Assembly (NCBI RefSeq): GCF_006716185.1
Contig: NZ_VFOP01000001.1
Location: 3,472,001-3,536,000, forward strand
From: Ornithinicoccus hortensis
GTDB taxonomy: Bacteria; Actinomycetota; Actinomycetes; Actinomycetales; Dermatophilaceae
DNA length: 64,000 nucleotides
Direction of reading: 5' to 3'
The translations under genes were made by a program, and so were the position numbers. Position 1 is the stretch's first letter. The number at the start of each line of letters is the position of its first letter. The notes beneath the pieces were generated by a model. The model was not told where the DNA came from and did not search any database. It worked only from the letters and a program-made list of their open reading frames with translations. This document shows positions 28,854 through 36,882 of this stretch, piece by piece.

Positions 28854-29435
28854 GTGACCGACTACTTCGCCGGCGACCCCCGCAGCAACCGGGAGCGGAT
28901 GCTCGCCGGAGACGACTACATCGCCGACGACCCCGACCTGACCCGGGACTCACAGCGGGCGATGCGCCTGCAGGCCGCCTACGCTACGGCATACCCGCAG
29001 AACCCGATCGCGGCGCGGACGATGCTGCGCGAGCTGCTCGGGGAGATTGGTGAGGACGTGGAGGTGCGCCCCCCGTTCTTCGTCGACTACGGCACGCACC
29101 TCACGATCGGCGATGGCACGTTCATCAACTACAACCTCACCGCCCTGGACGTCGCCCCGATCACGATCGGGCGGGACTGTCAGATCGGTCCCAACGTCCA
29201 GCTGCTGACCCCCACACACCCGCTGGACCCCGAGCGGCGCCGCGCCAAGATCGAGAGCGCCGCGCCGATCCAGATCGGGGACAACGTCTGGCTCGGCGGC
29301 GGGGTCATCGTGCTGGCCGGGGTGACCATCGGCGAGAACAGCGTGATCGGTGCGGGCGCCGTCGTGACCGAGGACATCCCCGCCGATGTCGTCGCCGTCG
29401 GCACGCCCGCCCGCGTGGTCAAACACCTGGCCTGA
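28854..29435 (+). CDS. Maltose/galactoside-type sugar O-acetyltransferase
   Basis: The 193-residue left-handed beta-helix enzyme resembles Maa/LacA/NodL. It has the N-terminal ERMLAGDDYIADDPDL helix, hexapeptide repeats (PITIGRDCQIGPNV, APIQIGDNVWLGGGVIV, VTIGENSVIGAGAVV) and the catalytic histidine in TPTHPLDPERR. It transfers acetyl from acetyl-CoA to a sugar hydroxyl; the acceptor is not evident. GTG at 28854, single gene. Confidence 0.88.
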   Translation: MTDYFAGDPRSNRERMLAGDDYIADDPDLTRDSQRAMRLQAAYATAYPQNPIAARTMLRELLGEIGEDVEVRPPFFVDYGTHLTIGDGTFINYNLTALDVAPITIGRDCQIGPNVQLLTPTHPLDPERRRAKIESAAPIQIGDNVWLGGGVIVLAGVTIGENSVIGAGAVVTEDIPADVVAVGTPARVVKHLA

Positions 29436-29457
29436 GCCCTACCCGCCTGGCGCATTA

Positions 29458-29483
29458 TTTAATCACAATATAGAGTGATTAAA
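29458..29483. promoter_or_regulatory. AT-rich palindromic operator upstream of the OsmC operon
   Basis: TTTAATCAC (29458-29466), eight AT-rich bases, then GTGATTAAA (29475-29483) form a perfect 9-bp inverted repeat about 40 bases before the osmC-like start. It is among the most AT-rich spots in the window. The centre contains a TATAGA that could be a -10, so a bound repressor would block the promoter. MarR/OhrR-type regulators often control OsmC genes; none is adjacent. Confidence 0.65.
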
Positions 29484-29524
29484 AGCGCAGGATCGTCCTG
29501 CAGCGCCACGGGAAGGGAATGCAG

Positions 29525-29971
29525 ATGAGTATCGCCGAGCGCTCCACTCGGACCACGTGGACCGGCCCCCTCGCCAGCGGGTCCGGCACCCTCGACGGGG
29601 GCAGCAGCCAGGCCCTGGACGGCCAGGAGGTCACCTGGGCAGCCCGCACGGAGGCACCGGGCGGCAAGACCAGCCCGGAGGAGCTGGCGGCCGCCGCGCA
29701 CTCCTCGTGCTTCTCGATGGCCCTGGCGCTGAAGCTGGGCGAGAACCAGACCCCGCCCGGACGCCTCGAGGTCGACTGCACGGTGACCCTGGACGCGGTC
29801 GACGGCGTGCCGACGATCACCACCTCCGCGCTCACCGTGAAGGCCCAGGTCGACGAGCTCGACGCGGACCGCTTCGCCGCGATCGTCGACGAGGCCGCGG
29901 CCCTCTGCCCGGTGTCGCGCCTGTTCACCGGCGCCGAGGTCTCCGTCCAGGCCGAACTCGTCCAGGGCTGA
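29525..29971 (+). CDS. OsmC-family peroxiredoxin
   Basis: The 148-residue protein has the two OsmC/Ohr redox cysteines, C62 in AAAHSSCFSMAL and C128 in EAAALCPVSRLF, with an N-terminal TTWTGPLASGSGTL strand as in OsmC. It reduces organic hydroperoxides. ATG 29525 was preferred to 29519 because GAAGGGA is well spaced from it. It heads an operon with a methyltransferase and a cupin gene, downstream of a strong palindrome. Confidence 0.9.
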   Translation: MSIAERSTRTTWTGPLASGSGTLDGGSSQALDGQEVTWAARTEAPGGKTSPEELAAAAHSSCFSMALALKLGENQTPPGRLEVDCTVTLDAVDGVPTITTSALTVKAQVDELDADRFAAIVDEAAALCPVSRLFTGAEVSVQAELVQG

Positions 29972-29980
29972 GCGACGGCG

Positions 29981-30802
29981 ATGAGCGGCATCGCGAGCCC
30001 CAGCGTCCCGGGCGGCGCGACGGACGTGGACGAGGCGAAGGGCCACTGGCTGCTCGCCGGCCTCGGCAAGCGCGTGCTGCGGCCCGGCGGCGTGGGCCTC
30101 ACCCGGACGCTGCTGGCCGGGGCCAGACCCGAGGGCGCCGACGTGGTCGAGCTCGCCCCCGGCCTGGGTCGGACCGCGTCCGAGATCGTGGCGGCGGGCC
30201 CCCGCTCGTACGTGGGCGTGGACCGGGACCCCGCCGCGATCCGGGCCCTGACGCAACTGCTCGGGATCCGCGGCGCGGTCCGGCAGGGCGATGCGGCCGC
30301 GACCGGGCTCCCTGCGGCCAGCGCGGACGTGGTGGTCGGCGAGGCCCTGCTGACCATGCACGGCGACCGCGACAAGGCGGCCATCATCACCGAGGCCGTG
30401 CGGCTCCTGCGGCCGGGCGGCAGGTATGCCATCCACGAACTGGGACTGGCCCCGGACTCGATCTCCGACCAGATCAAGACCGACGTGCGGCAGGCGCTCG
30501 CCCGGACCATCCGGGTGAACGCCCGGCCGCTCACGGCCGCCGAGTGGCAGGCCCTGCTGACCTCCCACGGACTCGTCGTCGACCAGGTCGAGTATGCGCC
30601 GATGGCACTGCTCCAACCGCGCCGGCTGCTCGCCGACGAGGGTCTCGGCGGCACGCTCCGGTTCGCCGGAAACCTGCTGCGCCACCGGCAGGCCCGCCGA
30701 CGGGTGCTCGCCATGCGTCGGGTCTTCCGGGCCAACCGGGACCACCTGACGGCCGTGGCCCTCGTCGCCCACAAGCCGCATTCCGACGACCCCGAACGAT
30801 GA
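29981..30802 (+). CDS. Class I SAM-dependent methyltransferase
   Basis: The 273-residue protein has motif I VVELAPGLGRTASEI, motif II-like SYVGVDRDP, and post-motif ADVVVGEALLTMH with RPGGRYAIHELGL, a standard Rossmann methyltransferase. The C-terminal 60 residues (LLQPRRLLADEG...) are basic. It lies 10 bases after the OsmC gene and 37 before the cupin gene, suggesting a joint stress or detoxification role. Acceptor unknown. Confidence 0.8.
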   Translation: MSGIASPSVPGGATDVDEAKGHWLLAGLGKRVLRPGGVGLTRTLLAGARPEGADVVELAPGLGRTASEIVAAGPRSYVGVDRDPAAIRALTQLLGIRGAVRQGDAAATGLPAASADVVVGEALLTMHGDRDKAAIITEAVRLLRPGGRYAIHELGLAPDSISDQIKTDVRQALARTIRVNARPLTAAEWQALLTSHGLVVDQVEYAPMALLQPRRLLADEGLGGTLRFAGNLLRHRQARRRVLAMRRVFRANRDHLTAVALVAHKPHSDDPER

Positions 30803-30838
30803 CGCCACCACCACCCACCCGCCGAGAAAGGCACCACC

Positions 30839-31225
30839 GTGCACCTCCGCACCGCCCGTGAGGGCCTCGTCCGCCAGGCACCCGCACCGCACAGCCCCAC
30901 CGTCACCGTCTTCTTCGGCGGGGACGAGGACGGCACGGACGTGGGCCTGGTCGCCGTGACCGTTCCGCCCGGGGCCGGCATGCCGCCCCACAAGCACGGC
31001 GGCTCCGACGTCATCCTGACCCCCACCTCGGGCAGGGTGCGGATCACCAAGGGCGAGGAGTCGATCGAGGTCGGCGTCGGTGACGCCGCGCTCATCACCA
31101 AGGACGAGGCCGTCGCCCTGACGAACCCAGGTGACGAGGAGGCCCGGGTCATCGTGGCGGCCGGCCCGGCCGACTTCGTCGCCGGGATCCGCGCCTGGCC
31201 GGAGCCGGTGACCGCCGCCTCCTGA
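30839..31225 (+). CDS. Cupin-domain protein
   Basis: The 128-residue single-domain cupin has a first motif GAGMPPHKHGGSDVI (metal-binding His-x-His and a later Asp in place of the usual Glu) and a second half GDAALITKDEAVALTNPGDEEARV. GTG 30839 is preceded by AAAGG. Last gene of the OsmC operon. It could bind a small molecule or act as a dioxygenase; not decided by sequence. Confidence 0.75.
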   Translation: MHLRTAREGLVRQAPAPHSPTVTVFFGGDEDGTDVGLVAVTVPPGAGMPPHKHGGSDVILTPTSGRVRITKGEESIEVGVGDAALITKDEAVALTNPGDEEARVIVAAGPADFVAGIRAWPEPVTAAS

Positions 31226-31296
31226 TCGGCGGTCGGACTATCCCCCCGGGTGGGCGGCCCCGACGGGCTGCCCCGCCCGAGCCGGTCCGCCCGGAA

Positions 31297-32055
31297 TCAC
31301 CGACGCAGGCTGGAGGGAGACACCGAGAAGGCCCGCGAGAAGGCGTAGGAGAAGCCCGCCGGTGAGGCATAGCCGAGGGAGGCGGCCACCGCCGTCACGG
31401 ACTCCTCCCGCAGCCGGGGCACCGCGCTGAGCAGCCGGGCCCTGGTCCGCCACGAGGCAGGGCTCGTCCCGGTCTCCTGCCGGAAAGCCCTGGTGAAGGC
31501 ACGCTCACTCATGGCCGCGGCGCGCGCCCAGTCCGCATTGCTGACGGCCAGCGCCGGGTCGGCGAGGTAGTCGCGGCACAACCCGGCGAACACCCCGTGC
31601 CGTGGCAGCGCGACGTGCAGGGGCAACCCGCTGAGCGCCGAGAGCTCGTGCAGGACCAGGGCGACGAGCGCGGCGTCGCGTCCCGCCGCCGCGTACTCCG
31701 CCTCCATCTCCACGGCGCCGAGCAGCAGTTCGCGCAGCAACCCGCTCACCTGCACCACGGCGCACTCCCCCGGCCACCACGGGACCGCCGCCGGCTCGAC
31801 ATACAGGCTGGCGGTGCGCACGTCGAGCATCAGCACCCGGTGCCGAGTCCGCGGCGGGATCATCACGGCACGCTCCCCCGGCACCATCCAGGTGCCGTCC
31901 GCCGTCTCCACGCGCATCGTGCCCGTGGCCGCATAGAGGAGTTGGACGCGGCGGTGGTCGTGCCAGTCCAGCAGGTATCCGGAGGGATAGTCCGTCGCGA
32001 TCGCCAGGACGTCCCGGTCGAGGTGGTCGACCTCCGCGACGGGAATGTTGCGCAC
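31297..32055 (-). CDS. AraC-family transcriptional regulator with cupin sensor
   Basis: The 252-residue protein has an N-terminal cupin-like sensor (HDHRRVQLLYAATGTMRVETADGTW..PPRTRHRV, about 10-120) and a C-terminal double-HTH AraC domain (SNADWARAAAMSERAFTRAFRQETGTSPASWRTRARL... SLGYASPAGFSYAFSRAF). It is divergent from the TauE exporter over 84 bases holding a 12-bp inverted repeat, so it probably controls that gene and itself. The effector is unknown. Confidence 0.88.
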   Translation of the reverse strand: MRNIPVAEVDHLDRDVLAIATDYPSGYLLDWHDHRRVQLLYAATGTMRVETADGTWMVPGERAVMIPPRTRHRVLMLDVRTASLYVEPAAVPWWPGECAVVQVSGLLRELLLGAVEMEAEYAAAGRDAALVALVLHELSALSGLPLHVALPRHGVFAGLCRDYLADPALAVSNADWARAAAMSERAFTRAFRQETGTSPASWRTRARLLSAVPRLREESVTAVAASLGYASPAGFSYAFSRAFSVSPSSLRR

Positions 32056-32085
32056 GCGGTCATCGTAGTGGCTGCTTTTCGTAAG

Positions 32086-32117
32086 AACGGTGCCGACCTT
32101 CGATTGTCGGCACCGTT
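32086..32117. promoter_or_regulatory. Inverted repeat between divergent araC and tauE genes
   Basis: AACGGTGCCGAC (32086-32097) and its exact complement (32106-32117) are separated by eight bases. The repeat lies 31 bases upstream of the regulator start and 23 bases upstream of the exporter start, so it is well placed as a shared operator. Confidence 0.65.
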
Positions 32118-32139
32118 GCCCCTCGGGTGGGATGGACCG

Positions 32140-32937
32140 GTGGGTGACCTACTGCTTCTCCTGTCCATCGGCGCGCTGTCCGGCGTGACGACCGTCCTGT
32201 TCGGCTTCGGCGGCGGCTTCGTGACCGTCCCCGTCGTGCTCTGGGTCGACGCCTCGCTCGGCGCCCCCGCCCCCACCGTCGCGGTGGCGACCTCCTCGGT
32301 CGTGATGGTCATCAACGCCGCGGTCGCGACCCTGGCCACCCGGCGCCAGGTACTCACCCGCCTCCGCCCGGCGATCCCGCTCCTGGCCCTGCTCGCCGTG
32401 GGCGGCGCGATCGGGGCACTCCTGGCCCGGGTCGCCCCGTCACCGGTGATCACCTGGGGCTTCATCAGCTACCTGGTCGTCACGATCGCCGACGTGACGG
32501 TCCGGAAGGGCTTCGTGCAACCGACACGGCAGACCGCAGCGGCAGCGGACCGGTTCGAGATCCGGAGCGGGCTCGGGGCGCCGATCGGGGCGGTCGCCTC
32601 GTTCCTGGGCGTCGGCGGCAGCGTGATGACCGTGCCGTTGCTGCGCCGGGCCGGCCTGGACATGCGCACCGTCACCTCGCTCGCCAACCCCCTCACCCTG
32701 GCGATCAGCCTGCCCGCCTGCATCGTCTTCCTGCTCGGGAACCCGGTGGGCGACCTGGCCGGCGCCGCCCTGGTCGGCGCGGTCGACCTGCGGGCGGCTG
32801 CGCTGCTGCTCGCCGGCGGCCTGCCGGTGATCGTCCTGCTGCGGCGTCGGCCGCCTGCGGTCTCCGACCGGGCGCACGCCGTCGGCTACATCGTGCTGCT
32901 GTGCCTCGTCCTCGGCGCCATGGTCCGCACCGTGTAG
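32140..32937 (+). CDS. TauE/SafE-family sulfite/anion exporter
   Basis: The 265-residue membrane protein has about eight helices and the family signatures GVTTVLFGFGGGFVTVPVV near the start and GAVASFLGVGGSVMTVPLLRRAG in the second repeat. TauE/SafE proteins export sulfite, sulfoacetate or related small anions. GTG 32140 begins directly at the first helix. Divergent AraC regulator upstream; a MarR operator begins one base after its stop. Confidence 0.88.
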   Translation: MGDLLLLLSIGALSGVTTVLFGFGGGFVTVPVVLWVDASLGAPAPTVAVATSSVVMVINAAVATLATRRQVLTRLRPAIPLLALLAVGGAIGALLARVAPSPVITWGFISYLVVTIADVTVRKGFVQPTRQTAAAADRFEIRSGLGAPIGAVASFLGVGGSVMTVPLLRRAGLDMRTVTSLANPLTLAISLPACIVFLLGNPVGDLAGAALVGAVDLRAAALLLAGGLPVIVLLRRRPPAVSDRAHAVGYIVLLCLVLGAMVRTV

Positions 32938-32938
32938 T

Positions 32939-32957
32939 TACATAGGTAACCTATGTA
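32939..32957. promoter_or_regulatory. MarR autoregulatory operator
   Basis: TACATAGGT-A-ACCTATGTA is a perfect 19-nt palindrome. Its right end overlaps the TATACT -10 box (32956-32961) of the marR gene, so a bound dimer would block RNA polymerase. The size and symmetry suit MarR dimers. Confidence 0.75.
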
Positions 32958-32961
32958 TACT
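32956..32961 (+). promoter_or_regulatory. -10 box (TATACT) of the marR-MFS operon
   Basis: TATACT ends eight bases before the GTG at 32970 with no ribosome binding site between, consistent with a leaderless mRNA. It partly overlaps the palindromic operator. Confidence 0.6.
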
Positions 32962-32969
32962 CGTGGCTT

Positions 32970-33440
32970 GTGACCCCACCCCCAGACCATGCGCTAGCAC
33001 GGGACCGCGCCCTCGGCAGCGACCTGGTGACCTACGCCGCCCGCCTGGTGCGGGCCGTCCGTCAGCAGCTCCCGCAGGGCCCCGGAGCCCGGATCCTGTC
33101 GATCCTCGACCAGCACGGGGCACTGTCCGTGACCGCGCTGGCCGGGATCGACCGCTGCTCCCAACCCACGATGTCGGTCGCGGTCCGCCAGCTCGAGGAG
33201 CAGGGCCAGGTGAGCCGGGTCGCCCATCCCGACGACGCGCGGAGCACCCTGGTCCACCTCACCGACGGGGGCCGGGCCGAGCTGGCCCGGGTGCGCGAGG
33301 CGAACGGCCGCATGGTGGCCGAGCGCCTGACCGGGAGCACGACACACACCACCGAGGACCTGCGCACCGCGGTCGCACTGCTCCGCGACCTGCTCGACGC
33401 GCCGGCCTCCCCCACCGACCCAGGAGGAGCATCGCCGTGA
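32970..33440 (+). CDS. MarR-family transcriptional regulator
   Basis: The 156-residue protein has the MarR winged helix: ILSILDQHGALSVTALAGIDRCSQPTMSVAVRQLEEQGQVSRVAHPDDARSTLVHLTDGG (recognition helix and the DxR wing), flanked by dimerisation helices. It is coupled by a GTGA overlap to an MFS exporter and preceded by a palindrome over its own promoter, the standard layout of a drug-responsive repressor and pump. Confidence 0.9.
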   Translation: MTPPPDHALARDRALGSDLVTYAARLVRAVRQQLPQGPGARILSILDQHGALSVTALAGIDRCSQPTMSVAVRQLEEQGQVSRVAHPDDARSTLVHLTDGGRAELARVREANGRMVAERLTGSTTHTTEDLRTAVALLRDLLDAPASPTDPGGASP

Positions 33441-34729
33441 CGGCAACCGAACCGCATACCACCACCACCGACCAGCCACCGACCGGCGGATCGATCCTGC
33501 GCCAGCCACGTGCCGTGTGGGCCGTCGCCTTCGCCTGCGTGATCGCGTTCATGGGCATCGGTCTGGTCGACCCGATCCTGAAGGAGATCGCCGCCCAGCT
33601 GGAGGCGACGCCGAGCCAGGTGTCGCTGCTGTTCACCAGCTACATGGCGATCATGGGCGTGGCCATGCTGGTGACCGGGGTCGTCTCCAGCCGGATCGGC
33701 CCGAAGCGCACGCTGCTGCTCGGACTGGCCCTGATCACCGTCTTCGCCGGCCTGGCCGGACTCTCCGGCTCCGTCGGTGCCGTGATCGGCTTCCGCGCCG
33801 GGTGGGGGCTGGGCAACGCGCTGTTCGTGGCGACCGCGCTGTCCACGATCGTCGCCGCGTCGAAGGGCTCGGTCGGCCAGGCCATCATCCTCTTCGAGGC
33901 GGCGCTCGGGCTGGGCATCGCCACCGGACCCCTGATCGGCGGGCTGCTGGGTGAGATCTCCTGGCGCGGCCCGTTCTTCGGCGTCTCCACGCTGATGACC
34001 CTGGGCCTGGTGGCGACGGCCTTCCTGCTGCCGTCCACCCCGCCCAGCGGGCGCCGCACGACGCTGGCCGACCCGCTGCGCGCCCTGACCCATCCCGCGC
34101 TGGCCTTCCTGGCCGTCGTCGCCATCTGCTACAACCTGGGCTTCTTCACCCTGCTGGCCGCGGGCCCGTTCGCGCTGCCGAGCCTGGGGATCATGGAGAT
34201 CGGCTGGGTGTTCTTCGGCTGGGGCCTGCTCCTGGCGTTCACCTCGGTGGTCCTCGCCCCGTGGCTGCAGCGCCGGATGGGCACCGTGCCCGCGCTCACC
34301 ACGGCCATCGCCCTGTTCGCCGCCGACCTGTTGGCGCTGGCCCTCGGCGCACAGCACGAGGCCGTGGTCGTGGTCGGCATCGTAGTCGCCGGCGGCTTCC
34401 TCGGCATCACAAACACGCTGGTCACCGAGGCGGTCATGGGATCTGCCCCGGTCGAGCGGGCCGTGGCCTCTGCGGCCTACTCCTTCGTCCGCTTCACCGG
34501 CGGAGCCATCGGACCGTTCGTCGCCCTCAGCCTGGGCGAGAGTCACGGGGTGTCCGCCCCGTTCTGGTTCGGCGGCACCGCGGTGGTGGTCGGCGTGGTG
34601 GTCCTCCTGGCGGGCAGCACCACCATCCGACGCGCCCTGGAGGGCCCCGGCGGTCACGGCGCGGGGCAGCACGGCCCGGCGGACCCGGCCGTCCGGGCGG
34701 AGGCAGAACTGGTCGGCGACGCCGGCTGA
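33437..34729 (+). CDS. Major facilitator superfamily drug-exporter-type transporter
   Basis: The 430-residue protein has 12 predicted membrane helices, with the MFS loop SSRIGPKRTLLLG between helices 2 and 3 and a motif C-like GLGIATGPLIGGLLGE in helix 5, which marks drug:proton antiporters. GTG 33437 follows AGGAGG and overlaps the marR stop by four bases. Substrate unknown; the marR gene is the likely controller. Confidence 0.88.
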   Translation: MTATEPHTTTTDQPPTGGSILRQPRAVWAVAFACVIAFMGIGLVDPILKEIAAQLEATPSQVSLLFTSYMAIMGVAMLVTGVVSSRIGPKRTLLLGLALITVFAGLAGLSGSVGAVIGFRAGWGLGNALFVATALSTIVAASKGSVGQAIILFEAALGLGIATGPLIGGLLGEISWRGPFFGVSTLMTLGLVATAFLLPSTPPSGRRTTLADPLRALTHPALAFLAVVAICYNLGFFTLLAAGPFALPSLGIMEIGWVFFGWGLLLAFTSVVLAPWLQRRMGTVPALTTAIALFAADLLALALGAQHEAVVVVGIVVAGGFLGITNTLVTEAVMGSAPVERAVASAAYSFVRFTGGAIGPFVALSLGESHGVSAPFWFGGTAVVVGVVVLLAGSTTIRRALEGPGGHGAGQHGPADPAVRAEAELVGDAG

Positions 34730-34788
34730 TCCGGTGAGCGCCACCCACTGCCGGCTCTCAACTCGTCGGCGGATGGGTTGGGAGGCGA

Positions 34789-35145
34789 CTACCCGGACGG
34801 TGGTTGCCAGAGCTCGATCGGGAGCCCCTCGGGGTCGTAGATCCGCGCGAACAGTCCGTAACCGGCATCCCCGTCGTCGACGACCCGTTCCACGTCGATG
34901 CCGGCGGCCTCGAGGCGGTCGGTCAAGGCGTCGAGGTCGTCGACGCGGAGGTTGAGCATGAACTGCTGGTCGGCCGGAAAGTAGCCGGAGTCAGCGGGGA
35001 ACGGCGCCAAGACGGTGCCGCCCGCGGACTGTTCCCACACGCTGGTCTGGCCGGCATCGATCCCCAGGTGCTCGCGGTACCACGCGGCGCGTGCGTCCGG
35101 GTCCTTGCTGCGGAAGAACAACCCACCGATCCCGACGACACCCAT
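34789..35145 (-). CDS. VOC (glyoxalase/bleomycin-resistance) family protein
   Basis: The 118-residue single-domain protein shows the beta-alpha-beta pattern GGLFFRSKDPDARAAWYREHLGI ... DDLDALTDRLEAAGIDVERV ... ARIYDPEGLPIELWQPP of small VOC proteins; the terminal E of IELWQ is a usual metal ligand. ATG 35145 is six bases from GGAGG; an adjacent ATG at 35148 is also possible. The longer frame runs into the tRNA-Ala gene and is not real. Substrate unknown. Confidence 0.8.
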   Translation of the reverse strand: MGVVGIGGLFFRSKDPDARAAWYREHLGIDAGQTSVWEQSAGGTVLAPFPADSGYFPADQQFMLNLRVDDLDALTDRLEAAGIDVERVVDDGDAGYGLFARIYDPEGLPIELWQPPSG

Positions 35146-35256
35146 CATCGACCTCCGTCCCACGGGCCAGGCGGTTCCACCCCGGAAACGACGGAGGCCG
35201 CCCTCTCGGGCGGCCCCATAGTCGTCGGCTGCGCCCTCACGGGGAGGGCGACCGGG

Positions 35257-35332
35257 TGGTGGAGCTGAGGGGAATCGAACCCCTGACCTTCTCATTGCGA
35301 ACGAGACGCGCTACCAACTGCGCCACAGCCCC
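35257..35332 (-). tRNA. tRNA-Ala(CGC)
   Basis: On the minus strand a 7-bp acceptor stem with the alanine identity pair G3:U70, a D arm (GCGCAGTTGGTAGCGC), an anticodon loop TTCGCAA (anticodon CGC), and a T arm GGTTCGATTCC fold fully. A73 and an encoded CCA (35257-35259) end it. It reads GCG codons. Confidence 0.97.
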
Positions 35333-35421
35333 AAGTACTGCTTGCGGCTACGAACTTTAGCACCAGGTCGCCCGGATTCCGATTCAGGTCCGGCGAGGGC
35401 CCCACGGCCCGCGTCCGGGCC

Positions 35422-36354
35422 TCACAACTGGGCGAGATCCTCGACGGTGGGCTCCCAGGACCCGGCGGCGACGTTGGCCGGCACCTGGTCGGCGCTGGTC
35501 ACGCCGGCGATCACCGAGGAGACGCCCGGCTGGGCCGCCAGACCGCCGATCGCGACGTCGAGCACCGACCGGCCGCGTTCGGCGGCGAAGGCCTCGATCC
35601 GTTCGATCTCGTCCCAGTCCGCGCCGGCGAGCCGCTCCGCCTGGGAGTCCGCCGCCAACCGGCTCCCCGCCGGTGCGGCCTGGTCCCGCCGGTACTTGCC
35701 GGTGAGGAGCCCGTACTCGAGCGGGAAGAACGGCAGGATCCCCACGCCGACGGTCTCCGCCGCCGGGATCAGCTCCTGCTCGGCCGCGCGGTCCAGCAGG
35801 GAGTACTTGTTCTGCGCCGACACGAACGCGGTGTAGCCGCCGGTGCGGGCCGTCCAGTCGGCGTCGACCACCTGCCACCCGGCGAAGTTGGAGGACCCGA
35901 CGTAGCGGACCTTGCCCTCCTGGACCAGTTCGTGCAGCGCCGCGAGGGTCTCCTCGATCGGGGTCACGGGGCACGGCCGGTGCATCTGGTAGAGGTCGAT
36001 CCAGTCGGTGCCGAGCCGGCGCAGGCTGGCCTCGACCGCCCGGCGGATGTAGCGGCGGGACCCGCGGGCGCCCCAGTCCGACCCGTTCGCCCCCTGCATG
36101 TCCATCCCGAACTTGGTCGCGACGACCACGTCCTCGCGCCGCTCGCCCAGGGCCGCCCCGAGCAACTTCTCGCTCTCCCCCAGCCCGTAGGTGTCGGCGG
36201 TGTCGAAGAGGGTGACCCCCTCCTCGATCGCGGCGTCCACGATCCCCTGGACGGCGTCGGCGTCGATCCGGGCGCCGAAGGCGTTGCAGCCGATCCCGAC
36301 GGTGCTCACCATGAGTCCGGAACTGCCCAGCGGGCGGTAGGTCATCTCAGTCAT
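35422..36354 (-). CDS. Aldo/keto reductase
   Basis: The 310-residue NADPH-dependent oxidoreductase has the full AKR tetrad: D51 and Y56 in DTADTYGLGESE, K81 in VVATKFG and H125 in YQMHRPCP, with VGSSNFAGWQ and the C-terminal SVIAGVTSADQVPAN cofactor site. It reduces aldehydes or ketones; physiological substrate unknown. ATG 36354 has a G-rich site just upstream; the earlier frame overlaps the neighbour gene. Confidence 0.92.
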   Translation of the reverse strand: MTEMTYRPLGSSGLMVSTVGIGCNAFGARIDADAVQGIVDAAIEEGVTLFDTADTYGLGESEKLLGAALGERREDVVVATKFGMDMQGANGSDWGARGSRRYIRRAVEASLRRLGTDWIDLYQMHRPCPVTPIEETLAALHELVQEGKVRYVGSSNFAGWQVVDADWTARTGGYTAFVSAQNKYSLLDRAAEQELIPAAETVGVGILPFFPLEYGLLTGKYRRDQAAPAGSRLAADSQAERLAGADWDEIERIEAFAAERGRSVLDVAIGGLAAQPGVSSVIAGVTSADQVPANVAAGSWEPTVEDLAQL

Positions 36355-36385
36355 CCCCCCATCCTGCACGTCGGGTCGCGGGCCG

Positions 36386-36808
36386 CTACGCCGGGCTCCC
36401 CGCGATGTTGACCATCCACGGGGTGCCGAAGCGGTCCACACACATCCCGAAGTGGTCGCCCCACGGCGCCTGGGCCAGCGGCTCCACGACCTGCCCGCCC
36501 TCGACCAGGGCGTCCCAGTAGCCGCGCAGCTCCCGCTCGTCGTCCCCGCTGAGCGACATCGAGAAGTTCGACCCGGGCGCCAGATCCGTCCCCGCTGGAG
36601 TGTCGGCCCCCATCAGCACCATGCCCGAGGGGGTCGTCAGCTGGGCGTGCATCACCTTGTCCGCCTCGGCCGGATCGTCACTCGCGGCCGCGCCGAACTC
36701 ACCGAAGGTGCTTAGCCCCAACTCCCCGCCGAACACGCCCTGGTAGAACTCCATCGCCTGCCGCGCGGTGTCCCGGAAACTGAGGTAGGCGTTGAGTTGG
36801 GTGGGCAT
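36386..36808 (-). CDS. VOC-family protein, PhnB-like
   Basis: The 140-residue protein matches the PhnB/DUF-type VOC group: AYLSFRDTARQAMEFYQGVFGGELGLSTFGEFG, then MHAQLTTPSGMVLMGADTP, and the end WGDHFGMCVDRFGTPWMVNIAG. Function of this group is undefined. ATG 36808 has GGAG eight bases upstream; it lies 31 bases upstream of the aldo/keto reductase gene and may be cotranscribed. Confidence 0.85.
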   Translation of the reverse strand: MPTQLNAYLSFRDTARQAMEFYQGVFGGELGLSTFGEFGAAASDDPAEADKVMHAQLTTPSGMVLMGADTPAGTDLAPGSNFSMSLSGDDERELRGYWDALVEGGQVVEPLAQAPWGDHFGMCVDRFGTPWMVNIAGSPA

Positions 36809-36882
36809 TGCAGGCTCCTTCGCAGGCGGCGGTCTCTCGCCTCATCATGCTCCGCCCCTGCGGGGTCCGCCACCTGGTCAGG

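Noticed and set aside
31247-31279. Terminator between the cupin and araC genes
   Set aside because: The GC-rich stretch is only imperfectly complementary, so I did not list it.
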